Origin: Muribaculaceae bacterium
GTDB lineage: Bacteria; Bacteroidota; Bacteroidia; Bacteroidales; Muribaculaceae
DNA: 10,388 bases
Direction: 5' to 3'
Assembly (NCBI GenBank): GCA_029052265.1
Contig: JAIDJJ010000676.1
Location: 1 to 10,388 of the forward strand
Position numbers and translations under genes: made by a program. Shown here in pieces: positions 1 through 8,500 of the stretch. The notes below the pieces were generated by a model that worked only from the letters and a program-made list of their open reading frames with translations, was not told where the DNA came from and searched no databases. Numbering within the stretch: position 1 is the first letter of the stretch; each line of letters opens with the position of its first letter.

Positions 1-353
1 ACATATTTATATATTTCCGATGAGGGCTAGTTTCGTTGAAAATTGCTGATTGTGATAAGTTTTTTTAATATAAACGTTTGTATTCGATCTAATTGAATAA
101 TTAAAAAAAGTTCGGTTCTACATCGGGAATAAGTCAGTTGAGCTGCTATATTTATTTGTAGAAAGATTTTAGGATGTTCGCCATTATTAAAAAGATCTAA
201 CCTTAAAATACAACTCGATAGCGCTTGGGGAACAAACATTGATTTTTGCAAATAATTTGTAGAAAAATGATTGAAAGGGTATCTATAGTTTGGATAGAAT
301 TATTAGATGTCAATGCTGTTTAGATACAATCGTCTAACCTTAAAACGCTAATT
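1..353. other. A/T-rich upstream region of the susC-like gene
   Basis: This stretch is strongly A/T-rich and has no convincing gene. The only sizeable open frame, on the minus strand at 27-251, gives a 74-residue product with no recognisable domain in low-complexity sequence, so I do not call it. Two copies of a 13-base motif (TCTAACCTTAAAA) lie at 196-208 and 333-345, the second ending eight bases before the susC-like start codon. The promoter of the transport operon should lie here, but no exact match to the Bacteroidota -7 consensus TAnnTTTG was found. The nearest look-alikes have wrong spacing (TATAGTTTG at 284-292, TAATTTG at 253-259). A tiny ORF at 267-323 (18 codons, product starting MIERVSIVW) ends 30 bases before the start codon and could be chance. 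Confidence 0.6.
196..345 (+). repeat. Duplicated 13-base leader motif TCTAACCTTAAAA
   Basis: Identical 13-base direct repeats lie at 196-208 and 333-345, 137 bases apart. The downstream copy sits in the leader directly before the ATG at 354, where Bacteroidota genes often carry an A-rich stretch in place of a Shine-Dalgarno site. The shorter core CTAACCT recurs at 5229-5235, before a possible small ORF. The repeats are seen directly; a role in translation or transcription is inferred. A single 13-base match in 10 kb can arise by chance. Confidence 0.5.
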
Positions 354-3300
354 ATGAAATGGATGTCTGATTTTGGAAAGCAAAGTGCCCCTTGGCGGTT
401 CGGATTGCGGGGACTCGCCTTTTTGATGGCGGCAGGGACGTTGTGTCAACCAATGCTTGTCAGAGCGGAAGACACAGGCACATCAGATGTGCAAGGTGAA
501 ATGCAACAGCAGCAACAAATTTTGGTCGAGGGCATTGTGACAGGTGCCGACGGGGAACCTTTGGTTGGCGTCACCGTGATGGAGAAAGGGGTCAACAGGG
601 GCACCGCAACAGATGTGAAAGGGCATTATCAGATTAAAGTAGATAATCCTCGTAAAGCGGTTCTTGAATTCACTTATATCGGCATGAAGCCTCAGGAGAT
701 AAAGGTGAATGGGAGAAATAAGATTGATGTGTGTCTGGAAGATGATCAGGCGCTGCTCGATGAGGTGATGGTGGTGGCTTACGGTACAACAACAAAAGAG
801 TCATTTACGGGATCTGCAGTTAGCGTTAAGAGCGACAAGCTCACGCAGGCGGCAGCTTCCAAGACTTCTGCTGTAGAGGCTCTTAGGGGTAATGTGGCAG
901 GCGTTCGTTTCTCTAATTCAGGAGGCCAGCCGGGTGAGGTGTCCGGTATCCAGATCCGCGGTATCGGTTCAATCAATGAATCCACTACTCCTCTTTATGT
1001 GGTGGATGGTGTGACAATCAGCACGGGTCTCAATATGATCAACCCGGAAGATATCGAGAGTATGACAGTGCTTAAGGATGCCGCCGCAACTTCTCTCTAC
1101 GGTAACCGTGCATCGAATGGTGTGATCATCATCACCACTAAAAAGGGAAAGGCTGAAAAAACAAAAGTGACGGTAAATTATGAGCATGCCTGGTCATCCC
1201 AGACAATGCCCCGCTCACTGAAGGGATTCTACATGAACACGGCTGAAACCACCGAATATGCTATGGAGGCGCTTGCCAACCGTTATCTCTACAACAACAA
1301 TGCATTGCCCTGGCAGGAATCATACGACCCCAATAACTCGGCTATCTATCAGGCTGCTCAAGAATACGCGCTGAAGAACCTTCATTCGGCTGCGAAACTC
1401 GTTCATCCGGATGATCCCCTGGATGGCTCGTTTGATTATGCAACTGCTGATTTGACCAAGTTCCTCACTAATCCGAGAGAGAACAACTGGCAGGACGCAA
1501 TCCTCCGTACAGGTCAGGAAAACAAGGTGAACGTGTCGGCAACCGGAGGCTCCGAGAAACTTAACTATTACGCTTCATTGGGTTATCTCAATCAGGAAGG
1601 TATCGTTGTTGGCAGTGATTTCGACCGCTACACAGGGCGCTTGTCAGTTTCCGGTCAGATCGGCAAATATATTGATTTCACAATTGGTGAGAACGTAGGT
1701 TATACCATCAAGAACGAACAGACCACCGGTGACTATTATTCAAGCCCGATGGCAGGTCTTTACTGGCTCAACCCCTCTCAGCCCGTCTATCTTTCAGACG
1801 GCTCATTGAATGAAACTCCGGGTTATTTCAACCAGGTGCCTAACTATATACATAATCTTGAACACCTGTCGTTTACCTCCAAGCAATTCTCAAGTATGTC
1901 TAACATTTCACTTACTGTTAAATTTACTGACTGGTTGAGATTCACCACGGTCAACGGTATAGACATCAACTACATTCAGAAGAAGCAGATCTGGGATCCC
2001 GAGTCGAACGACGGTAAGGCTACCAACGGTTTTATGTGGCAGTATTCAAGCCTTTATCACAAGATGACCACATCCAACACTCTTAACTTCAACAAGTATT
2101 TCGGAAATCACTTCCTGAGCGCATTGATCGGTTATGAGGCATATAATTATACCTACGATAATCTTGAGGCGGAAGGTCAGCAGTTTGCATACGCCGACAA
2201 AATGTATCTCGGGAATGCCTCTGTCCCTGCCGGTGTAGGCGGTTATGAAGGATCAGACCGTATGGTCTCCTACATGGCAAAGGCTGATTATAACTATGCC
2301 AACAAGTATTACCTGTCTGCAAGTTATCGTCGTGACGGCAGCTCACGCTTTATTTCCAAGAGCCGCTGGGGTAATTTCTGGTCTGTTTCAGGCGCATGGA
2401 GCATCATAAAGGAAAACTTTATGGAACACACCCATGGCTGGCTTGACAACCTCAGACTGAAAGCGTCTTACGGTACGAACGGTAACCAGCCTAACGATTA
2501 TTACAACAACCTTACCCTGTTTGCTGTGGATGCCCGCCACAATCTTCTCCCCGCTCTTATGGCAAGCACTATCGGCAATCCCGACCTTACATGGGAGAAT
2601 TCTTACACCTGGAACGTAGGTCTTGACTTCAGCGTTTTAAACAGCAGGCTCAGCGGTACGATAGAATATTACAACCGTCTTACAACTGACCTTATCGACT
2701 GGACCAATATCTCTTACATGACAGGCTGGAGCTCTATTATCGTAAACGATGGCGAGCTTCGCAACACAGGTCTTGAGATCACTCTTTCAAGCCGAAACAT
2801 AGATAATAAAGATTTCTTGTGGACCACAGATTTCAATATCTCTTACATGAGAGCGAAGATTCAGAAACTTCATGGGGGGACACGTATTTCACATCCTTAC
2901 ATCACTAAAGAAGGGGAGCATCTCTATTCGTTCTATACCCGTGAGTGGGTAGGAGTGGATCCTGCAACAGGTCAGGGTATCTGGAAAAAGAATACCAAGG
3001 ATGCCGAAGGAAATGTGATAGATCCTGACGGTGTGACAAACAATGTCAACGAGGCAGACCGTGTTATCGTAGGCAAGGGTTATCCCGATTGGTTTGGCGG
3101 AATTACCAACACATTCAGCTATAAAGGTTTTGAACTTTCGTTCCTCCTCACATTCTCTCTCGGAGGCGACATGTGGGACGACAATCACTACTATGGTGTG
3201 ACAGACGGTAACAATCTCGGAAACCAGAACTTCAGAAGAGATGCCGCCGACCACTGGAGAAAACCGGGCGACAAGTCTGACAACCCGATCATCATAAGCG

Positions 3301-3581
3301 GTAACCCGTTGCAGTCTTCTGCAAATACATCTTCCCGCCGTATGGTCTCTTCAGACCATCTGAGATTAAAAACCCTTACATTCGGATATAATTTCCCGTC
3401 GGCATGGACGAACCGTATCGGGGTCAAAGGTGCCAAGATTTATGTGAATGGCAATGATGTGCTGACATTCTCACACAGTAAGTATACAGACCCCGAGGTC
3501 GGGCTTGACGGAATGTCAAAGAATGTATTCACCTTCCCGATGTTGAAATCCTGGCGTGTAGGAGTTAAACTTGAATTCTAA
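354..3581 (+). CDS. SusC/RagA-family TonB-dependent outer-membrane transporter
   Basis: Complete 1075-residue SusC-type outer-membrane importer, expected to move a SusD-bound ligand into the periplasm using TonB/ExbBD energy. Residues 1-38 look like a signal peptide, with a basic start, a hydrophobic stretch at 20-30 and a likely cut after VRA-38. A short glutamine run (51-55) precedes a carboxypeptidase-regulatory-like beta-sandwich domain at about 57-130. The SusC hallmark LDEVMVVAYGT, which contains the presumed TonB box, is at 135-145. The plug spans about 146-266, with LRGNVAGV, IQIRGIGSI, PLYVVDGV and YGNRASNGVIIITTKKGK. The rest is the 22-strand barrel, ending in phenylalanine (VGVKLEF) as outer-membrane proteins do. 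Length is typical for the family. There is no N-terminal STN domain, so direct signalling to an anti-sigma factor is unlikely. The first ATG is chosen because it gives the basic signal-peptide start; ATG at codon 4 is an alternative. Substrate cannot be inferred. Confidence 0.96.
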   Translation: MKWMSDFGKQSAPWRFGLRGLAFLMAAGTLCQPMLVRAEDTGTSDVQGEMQQQQQILVEGIVTGADGEPLVGVTVMEKGVNRGTATDVKGHYQIKVDNPRKAVLEFTYIGMKPQEIKVNGRNKIDVCLEDDQALLDEVMVVAYGTTTKESFTGSAVSVKSDKLTQAAASKTSAVEALRGNVAGVRFSNSGGQPGEVSGIQIRGIGSINESTTPLYVVDGVTISTGLNMINPEDIESMTVLKDAAATSLYGNRASNGVIIITTKKGKAEKTKVTVNYEHAWSSQTMPRSLKGFYMNTAETTEYAMEALANRYLYNNNALPWQESYDPNNSAIYQAAQEYALKNLHSAAKLVHPDDPLDGSFDYATADLTKFLTNPRENNWQDAILRTGQENKVNVSATGGSEKLNYYASLGYLNQEGIVVGSDFDRYTGRLSVSGQIGKYIDFTIGENVGYTIKNEQTTGDYYSSPMAGLYWLNPSQPVYLSDGSLNETPGYFNQVPNYIHNLEHLSFTSKQFSSMSNISLTVKFTDWLRFTTVNGIDINYIQKKQIWDPESNDGKATNGFMWQYSSLYHKMTTSNTLNFNKYFGNHFLSALIGYEAYNYTYDNLEAEGQQFAYADKMYLGNASVPAGVGGYEGSDRMVSYMAKADYNYANKYYLSASYRRDGSSRFISKSRWGNFWSVSGAWSIIKENFMEHTHGWLDNLRLKASYGTNGNQPNDYYNNLTLFAVDARHNLLPALMASTIGNPDLTWENSYTWNVGLDFSVLNSRLSGTIEYYNRLTTDLIDWTNISYMTGWSSIIVNDGELRNTGLEITLSSRNIDNKDFLWTTDFNISYMRAKIQKLHGGTRISHPYITKEGEHLYSFYTREWVGVDPATGQGIWKKNTKDAEGNVIDPDGVTNNVNEADRVIVGKGYPDWFGGITNTFSYKGFELSFLLTFSLGGDMWDDNHYYGVTDGNNLGNQNFRRDAADHWRKPGDKSDNPIIISGNPLQSSANTSSRRMVSSDHLRLKTLTFGYNFPSAWTNRIGVKGAKIYVNGNDVLTFSHSKYTDPEVGLDGMSKNVFTFPMLKSWRVGVKLEF

Positions 3582-3594
3582 AAAACAGACAGCT

Positions 3595-5073
3595 ATGAAA
3601 AATAAATATATAGTATCACTGTTTGCGGCAATAGGTATGTTCGCGACAGGGTGTGGAGATAGTTTTCTTGACATTGAATCAGCGTCCGGCGTACAGGATG
3701 GTCCTGAAATGATAAGGAACAATGCCGAGATGCAGGTGGCGGTCAATGGAGCCTATGTATATCTGGAATGCTACAGGGTATCGACAACTTTGCACGGCGA
3801 CGTGATGGGCGACGACCTGCAGAGCTATCCCTGGGATTATCGCCTTGAGGTGTATTATCACATGGACCGCCGCACCCCGAACTTCACGGGCACCGATCTC
3901 TGGACAAGACTTTATAAAGGCTCGTTTGATATCAATACGAAGCTTGACAAGGTTCAGTATATCCAGGACCGCAACGAGGATACAGACCGCATGATCGCGG
4001 AGTTGAGATTTATCCGTGCCATTCTTCACTGGGAGGCTTCTTTGCGCTACGGACCTCTCCCCTCAAATCTCGGCAAGGGCAATATCAAGGCTGATGCTCT
4101 CGGAGCGATGATCACGGATAAGCTTCCCGATGACATGATGAGAACATATTATCGCGACAAGGTGAGCGACGTGTTTGATTTCATGATCAGCGAGATGGAG
4201 GATATCATTGACGATCTTCCGAAAGCTCATCGCGAGGCTGCCCTCAATTATTGGGCAGGCAAGCTGTTCCTGGCTCGTCTGTATCTTTACACTGAACAGT
4301 GGGACAAGGCGTTTGCATGTGCAAAAGATGTGATTGAGAATGGCGGTTACACTCTCTATACAAGAGACAACTATGTTGACTCCTGGAAAGAAGCTTATGC
4401 ATCTGAGTCTATATTCGAGATGCCGACAACTGAATCAGACAACGCAAGCTGGAATGGACTTGGCTATTTCGTAAATGGCTATGGATATAATGCCGTGATC
4501 GCTACAACCGATTTCGTGGCGCTCCGGGATGACGGCGACGTGCGTTTCGATCTTCTCGAGGATCCGTATTGGGATTGGTTCCCCAAGCATTTCTCGGATG
4601 ATTATGACTGGGACCGCTGCTATTTCATTTCTAAGAAATATCCCGGAAGAGGTGATAACCTGAAGGTCTGCAATCCCAAGGTGTTCCGTCTGTCGGAAGC
4701 TTATCTGATCGCCGCCGAGGCAGCTCTCCGCGGCTCTGAAGGCACAGGCGTGGGCAGCGGGTATCTCACTGAGTTGAGAAGAAACCGCACCACAACCGAT
4801 CCTGAGAAATATAACGCCGGATATGACCTTGATGACGTGCTCTATGAGCGTCGTCTTGAACTCATCGGCGAAGGTCACCGTGCATTCGACCTTTGGCGCA
4901 ATCAGCGTACTGTTGTCAAGTATCACGGAGAACCCAATTTCCAGTGGACCGATTTTGACGAGATGCCATTCGATGATTATCATGTGATTCTTCCTATAGC
5001 TGTCCGCGAACTCGAACTTATGAGTGCGGAAGACAAGCAGAGCCAGCAGAATCCGGGTTATGGATTATTCTAA
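3595..5073 (+). CDS. SusD/RagB-family surface lipoprotein, partner of the upstream SusC
   Basis: Complete 492-residue SusD-type lipoprotein, the extracellular ligand-binding lid of the SusC barrel. The start is the ATG 13 bases after the susC stop; an in-frame TTG at 3571 overlaps susC and would spoil the signal peptide. The lipobox is A17-T18-G19-C20, and the next residues, CGDSFLD, are acidic, as in surface-exported Bacteroidota lipoproteins. Family landmarks are AELRFIRAILHWEASLRYG (about 135-153), the TPR-like helices around LFLARLYLYTEQWDKAFACA (about 223-243), FRLSEAYLIAAEAAL (about 364-378), YERRLELIGEGHRAFDLWR (417-435) and a C-terminal LPIAVRELEL...QQNPGY (466-489). This order matches the SusD-like N-terminal domain followed by the RagB/SusD domain. 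An aromatic patch, YWDWF (325-329) with WDRCYF (339-344), might contribute to ligand stacking; that is inference. Length is slightly below many homologues but intact. Co-transcription with susC is very likely. Confidence 0.95.
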   Translation: MKNKYIVSLFAAIGMFATGCGDSFLDIESASGVQDGPEMIRNNAEMQVAVNGAYVYLECYRVSTTLHGDVMGDDLQSYPWDYRLEVYYHMDRRTPNFTGTDLWTRLYKGSFDINTKLDKVQYIQDRNEDTDRMIAELRFIRAILHWEASLRYGPLPSNLGKGNIKADALGAMITDKLPDDMMRTYYRDKVSDVFDFMISEMEDIIDDLPKAHREAALNYWAGKLFLARLYLYTEQWDKAFACAKDVIENGGYTLYTRDNYVDSWKEAYASESIFEMPTTESDNASWNGLGYFVNGYGYNAVIATTDFVALRDDGDVRFDLLEDPYWDWFPKHFSDDYDWDRCYFISKKYPGRGDNLKVCNPKVFRLSEAYLIAAEAALRGSEGTGVGSGYLTELRRNRTTTDPEKYNAGYDLDDVLYERRLELIGEGHRAFDLWRNQRTVVKYHGEPNFQWTDFDEMPFDDYHVILPIAVRELELMSAEDKQSQQNPGYGLF

Positions 5074-5078
5074 CTATC

Positions 5079-5122
5079 AAAAAACCGGGAGTGTCGATCA
5101 AATCGACACTCCCGGTTTTTTT
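5079..5122. terminator. Strong intrinsic terminator after the SusCD operon, works both ways
   Basis: A perfect 20-base inverted repeat (5079-5098 with 5102-5121) around a three-base loop CAA. The core CCGGGAGTGTCGAT pairs with ATCGACACTCCCGG, flanked by six A on the left and seven T on the right (5116-5122). It begins five bases after the susD stop codon. The A/T flanks make it usable on either strand. Confidence 0.93.
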
Positions 5123-5170
5123 ATAGATTGTCCAATTTCTGTAGGGTGACTTATGGGAAGAGATATTGGT

Positions 5171-5210
5171 AAAAAAGAGAACCGCCGATTCACATCGGCG
5201 GTTTCTTTTT
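5171..5210. terminator. Second, tandem terminator
   Basis: The stem CCGCCGAT (5182-5189) pairs with ATCGGCGG (5194-5201) around loop TCAC and extends two A-T pairs outward. An A-run lies at 5171-5176 and a T-rich tail (TTTCTTTTT) at 5202-5210. It stands about 50 bases beyond the first terminator and would catch read-through from the transport operon or, on the other strand, from the large convergent gene. Confidence 0.85.
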
Positions 5211-5221
5211 CCATAATACTT

Positions 5222-5488
5222 TTTCGAACTAACCTAACATCATGAAACGATTTTCTGATATTATAACATCAGCAGATGTAAGATGGTTCAAAGAAAAATA
5301 AATTTTTTTGAAAAATTTTTTCAATAACAAAAATATATTCACAAGTGTCATCCATATATTGTGGCATTATTCCCACGATGGCAGTGGGAGAACTTATGAC
5401 TCCTGGAAAACAGGAAGAGCCGGCAGGATCCATGACATGACCGGTTCGGATACTGTTGACAGAAAAAGTACCGGTGGCGGGCGGTTCA
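5222..5488. other. Intergenic island between terminators, with small hairpins
   Basis: No convincing protein gene is visible. An A/T-rich left half contains long A and T tracts and an inverted repeat (TTCAAAGAAA at 5287-5296 with TTTTTTTGAA at 5303-5312). A more G/C-rich right half holds three consecutive small hairpins: TCCCAC 5371-5376 with GTGGGA 5384-5389; TCCTG 5401-5405 with CAGGA 5411-5415 around GAAAA; and GAGCCGG 5417-5423 with CCGGTTC 5441-5447 (one G-U). The strong terminator at 5489-5526 follows. This could be a small structured RNA, a decayed gene remnant or plain spacer. A 79-codon frame from a TTG at 5308 runs through the terminator stem and has no recognisable domain, so it is not called. 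Confidence 0.4.
5242..5301 (+). CDS. Possible 19-residue small ORF (hypothetical)
   Basis: ATG at 5242 begins a 19-codon frame ending in TAA at 5299-5301, with the product MKRFSDIITSADVRWFKEK. It is preceded by CTAACCTAACATC, whose CTAACCT core matches the leader of the susC-like gene, so the start looks like a genuine Bacteroidota translation start. It has no signal peptide, membrane segment or recognised domain. The reading frame stays open again after the stop, so it might be the remains of a longer gene. It may also be chance; a 19-codon frame proves little. Confidence 0.2.
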   Translation: MKRFSDIITSADVRWFKEK

Positions 5489-5526
5489 AAAAAACGGGCA
5501 GTTCATTTTTGAACTGCCCGTTTTTT
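5489..5526. terminator. Terminator of the large minus-strand gene, works both ways
   Basis: Inverted repeat CGGGCAGTTC (5495-5504) with GAACTGCCCG (5511-5520), extended by one inner A-T pair around a TTTT loop and by six outer A-T pairs. A-run at 5488-5494 and T-run at 5521-5526. On the minus strand it begins 13 bases after the stop codon of the large gene, and it also closes the island on the plus strand. Confidence 0.92.
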
Positions 5527-5539
5527 GAAGCAACAAATC

Positions 5540-8500
5540 TTATTTGATTTCAATTTTCTTGCTGGTTCTGTGTGATCCGGAATATATCACAATCACATGT
5601 ATTCCCGCAGGGAGATCGCCAAGGCTTAAGGCAGAGCTGTCAGATACAGACACCGCACGCTCTTTGACACCACCCATATCGTAGATCTCAACAAAATCAA
5701 TAGAGCTTGTGTCGCCGCTTATGACAAGCGATCCGTTCTCCACACTGATTTTATATTCCCCGGCATTGACTGTACCTACAGATGAGGAGCCGACAGTGGA
5801 GAGGATGTAGGGATCTCTCAATGATCCGACAGGATTTTCCGTAAATGTCATTGTCTGGCTGAGCAGATATTCATCGCCGGTTTCATTTGACATCACACGG
5901 AACGAAATAAGATCACCTGTATTTCCGAATACGCTTATCATTGCAAGTCCGTCGACCATAACACCGATACCGCGGCATTCATCCCCACAGAATGCCCCTA
6001 TCTCGTACTCCCCTTCAGCAGCTGTCAAGCCGTTTCCGGTCTCAAGGACTGAAGTCACAGGCATCACGGAAGGATAGGCGCCCTTGTTCATCATCCATAC
6101 GGGAGCCATTTCGCTTCTTGTGGGCTGAGCGGGAAGGCTGTTTTCAGAAGGTACGGTGTTATACTTGAATCCTTTTGCAGATCCGCTGAGGAACATATAG
6201 CCATTGCCGAGCTGAAGTTGGGTCAGGTCGCCTACCCATTTCCCTTCGGCATCCACTTGAGAGAATCCTTCGCGTCCTACAACCATATCACCTTCCTCTA
6301 CTTCAAGGTTGGCAAACAGGTCGGCGATCGGCATGGACTCGCTTTCAGAGGGACAACCGATCCAGTTCCATCCCTGGTTCAATTTCACCTCTGAAGAGGG
6401 ATCGAAAGCAAATCCGCTAATTGTTGCCTGAGATCCTTCCGCCGTGGTCATTACCTTGTAAGCCTCTAACGGACGCAGAGCTTCAAGATTCCCCACAAAA
6501 CCGAGCTGCGGGTCACGGATTGTCTCTTCAGTCTGAGAAAGTATCCTTGATACATTGTCGTTGATTACGGATGCCACCGGAATCTCGTTTTCAACATTAT
6601 GAGAGATCCAGTTCCATCCTTCGTCAAGCTGACGGTCGATGACAGTCTTTCTGAGCTCATATTCCAGAGATACCGGCTCAGACATGTAACCGTTGCATTC
6701 CGCGATTGCCAGCAGAGAAACAGGTTCATTACCGATAGAGAGCGGTGAGGAATATGCCTGTCTGGTCTCGCTTGCCGCAGGATCAGAGCCGTCGGTAGTG
6801 TAGTATATAGTGGCTCCGGCAGTCTGTGAGGTGAGTTCTATGCGGTCGGAACGGTAGAGCTTTGCTCCGGATTCTTTGGAACCCATCGGGTCAAACACCC
6901 AGAGAGGATGGCTGCCGATTTTCAGTTCAGACGGAACAGATGCGTTGTCAGCACAAGCATATACCGAGAACGGTTCTACAGAAGTGGCATCGGATACAGA
7001 GAGGGCACTTCCTGATTCGTTTATCAGATATGGCGAATTTCCGTTGACTGTGCCGTTGAAGGAACCGTAAAGAGTGAATCCTGCACCCGGAACTTTCAAT
7101 TCTGCGGATGACGGAGTGGAAATCACATCATCTACGGCAGAATCTTCCGTAGATTTCCCTTTAGCCGAGAAAATGACCTCGACGCTTTCAAAGGGAGCGT
7201 GCACATTTGCGAGATATGGAGTGTTGGCAGAGAGAGTCTCTACAGGAGATAAAGTCTCGTCTGCTTCATTTGCGAACGAAAGAATATTGAGAGTCTTGTC
7301 GCCGCGCTGAGTGAAGTCTTCACCATAAGTCACTGTTTCCGGTGTGAAAGGAAGGATAAGACCTTTCCATCCACCGTTCACGTTTCCGATGCTTCCGGGG
7401 ATATTTACAGAAAGAGATATGTTGTGGTCTGCAAGGCTGAAGCTGGCAGGAGCGTCGAAAGGATATTCTCCGGAAATCTTAATGTCTCCAGCCGCTACAC
7501 GTGCCCCCACTTTATTCACGATCACGTTTGCAAGTCCGGACAGATCTTCAGTCCAGCTCTCCGGGAGATAGATCAGACAGTTGGGATTTATTCCGCTGAA
7601 TGAATTTTCAGAAATTCTGGCATTCCCGGCTGCTCTTGTCTGGCTTCCTGCGTCTGAATTTGGAGCTGATATGCCCAGCACAGTTATGCTTGTAAGCGAA
7701 GAGCAACCGTCGAAAGCTCCATTCCCGATGCTTTCAACAGCAGGAAGAGTAATGGCGTCAAGGTTTGAACAGCCGGCAAACGCCCCCTCACCTATCGCAA
7801 CGACGTTTTCAGGGATTACCACATTTTTCAGCTGAGTCATGTCGAGGAAAGCGTTGGCAGGGATTTCGGTGTTCTCAATTGCGGAGAGGTCAAGAGTCTC
7901 GAGAGATTTGAAGTTTTCGCGAAGAGTCTTAAATTCCTTATCCGAGATCTCACCGGAAAGAGCGATATTCGACAGGCTTTCTGCATCGTCGCCGTTTACA
8001 GAAGAGATTTCATCTTTCGACAGTATAGATCCGTCTTCCACAGACAAAGAGGCGGAAACCGAAACTTCAGTGTCACCCTGAAGGTTGCTGATCGTATACA
8101 CCCCGTTATCGTCGGGCGAAATGACAGACTCGGTAGTGGTGTATTCGGGGTTAGCACCCACTTTTGTCATGACCTTGCTTACAACCTTTACGGTGGGGGT
8201 CATGTTTTCAGATACGGATGTAAGTCTGAACTTGTAGTCTACCCCTTCCTTGTAAAGAGTCGGACGCGCCTCAGAACCGGTGACGAACAACTCCATCCAT
8301 ACGTCTTTCCATACATTGCTTTCGTCGAGGTCAACAAACTCCATGCCGACATTTCCCGACATTTTGAAGTTGATTGGGTAATGGAACACCACGCTGATGA
8401 CATGGTCTTTAGGATATCTGACAGATTCGGGAGAATAACTCGGATCAAACAACACTCCATGGTAGCCGTATTTGACATATGAAGAAGAAGTCCCGCTTAT

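Noticed and set aside
27..251. 74-codon frame on the minus strand upstream of the susC-like gene
   Set aside because: It lies in A/T-rich sequence, has no recognisable domain or signal peptide, no leader-like sequence, and would occupy the promoter region of the operon.
253..292. Possible Bacteroidota promoter (TTTG at 256-259 with TATAGTTTG at 284-292)
   Set aside because: The -7 element has three bases instead of two between TA and TTTG, and the gap between the two elements is about five bases too long. It is suggestive only.
267..323. 18-codon ORF upstream of the susC-like gene that could be a leader peptide
   Set aside because: It is short, lacks a leader motif directly before its ATG, and is not followed by a terminator/antiterminator hairpin before susC.
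3571..3594. TTG start upstream of the susD-like ATG, overlapping the susC-like gene
   Set aside because: It adds eight hydrophilic residues in front of a clean lipoprotein signal peptide. The ATG at 3595 puts the lipobox cysteine at residue 20, as expected.
4378..5410. 13-base identity (TGACTCCTGGAAA) between the susD-like gene and the intergenic island, in both cases coding DSWK in frame
   Set aside because: One match of this length is expected by chance in a 10 kb window and the flanking sequence does not match, so it is not evidence of a duplicated susD fragment.
5308..5547. 79-codon frame on the plus strand in the intergenic island
   Set aside because: It starts with TTG in an A/T tract, ends by reading through the terminator stem into the tail of the opposite gene, and shows no domain or conserved-looking composition.
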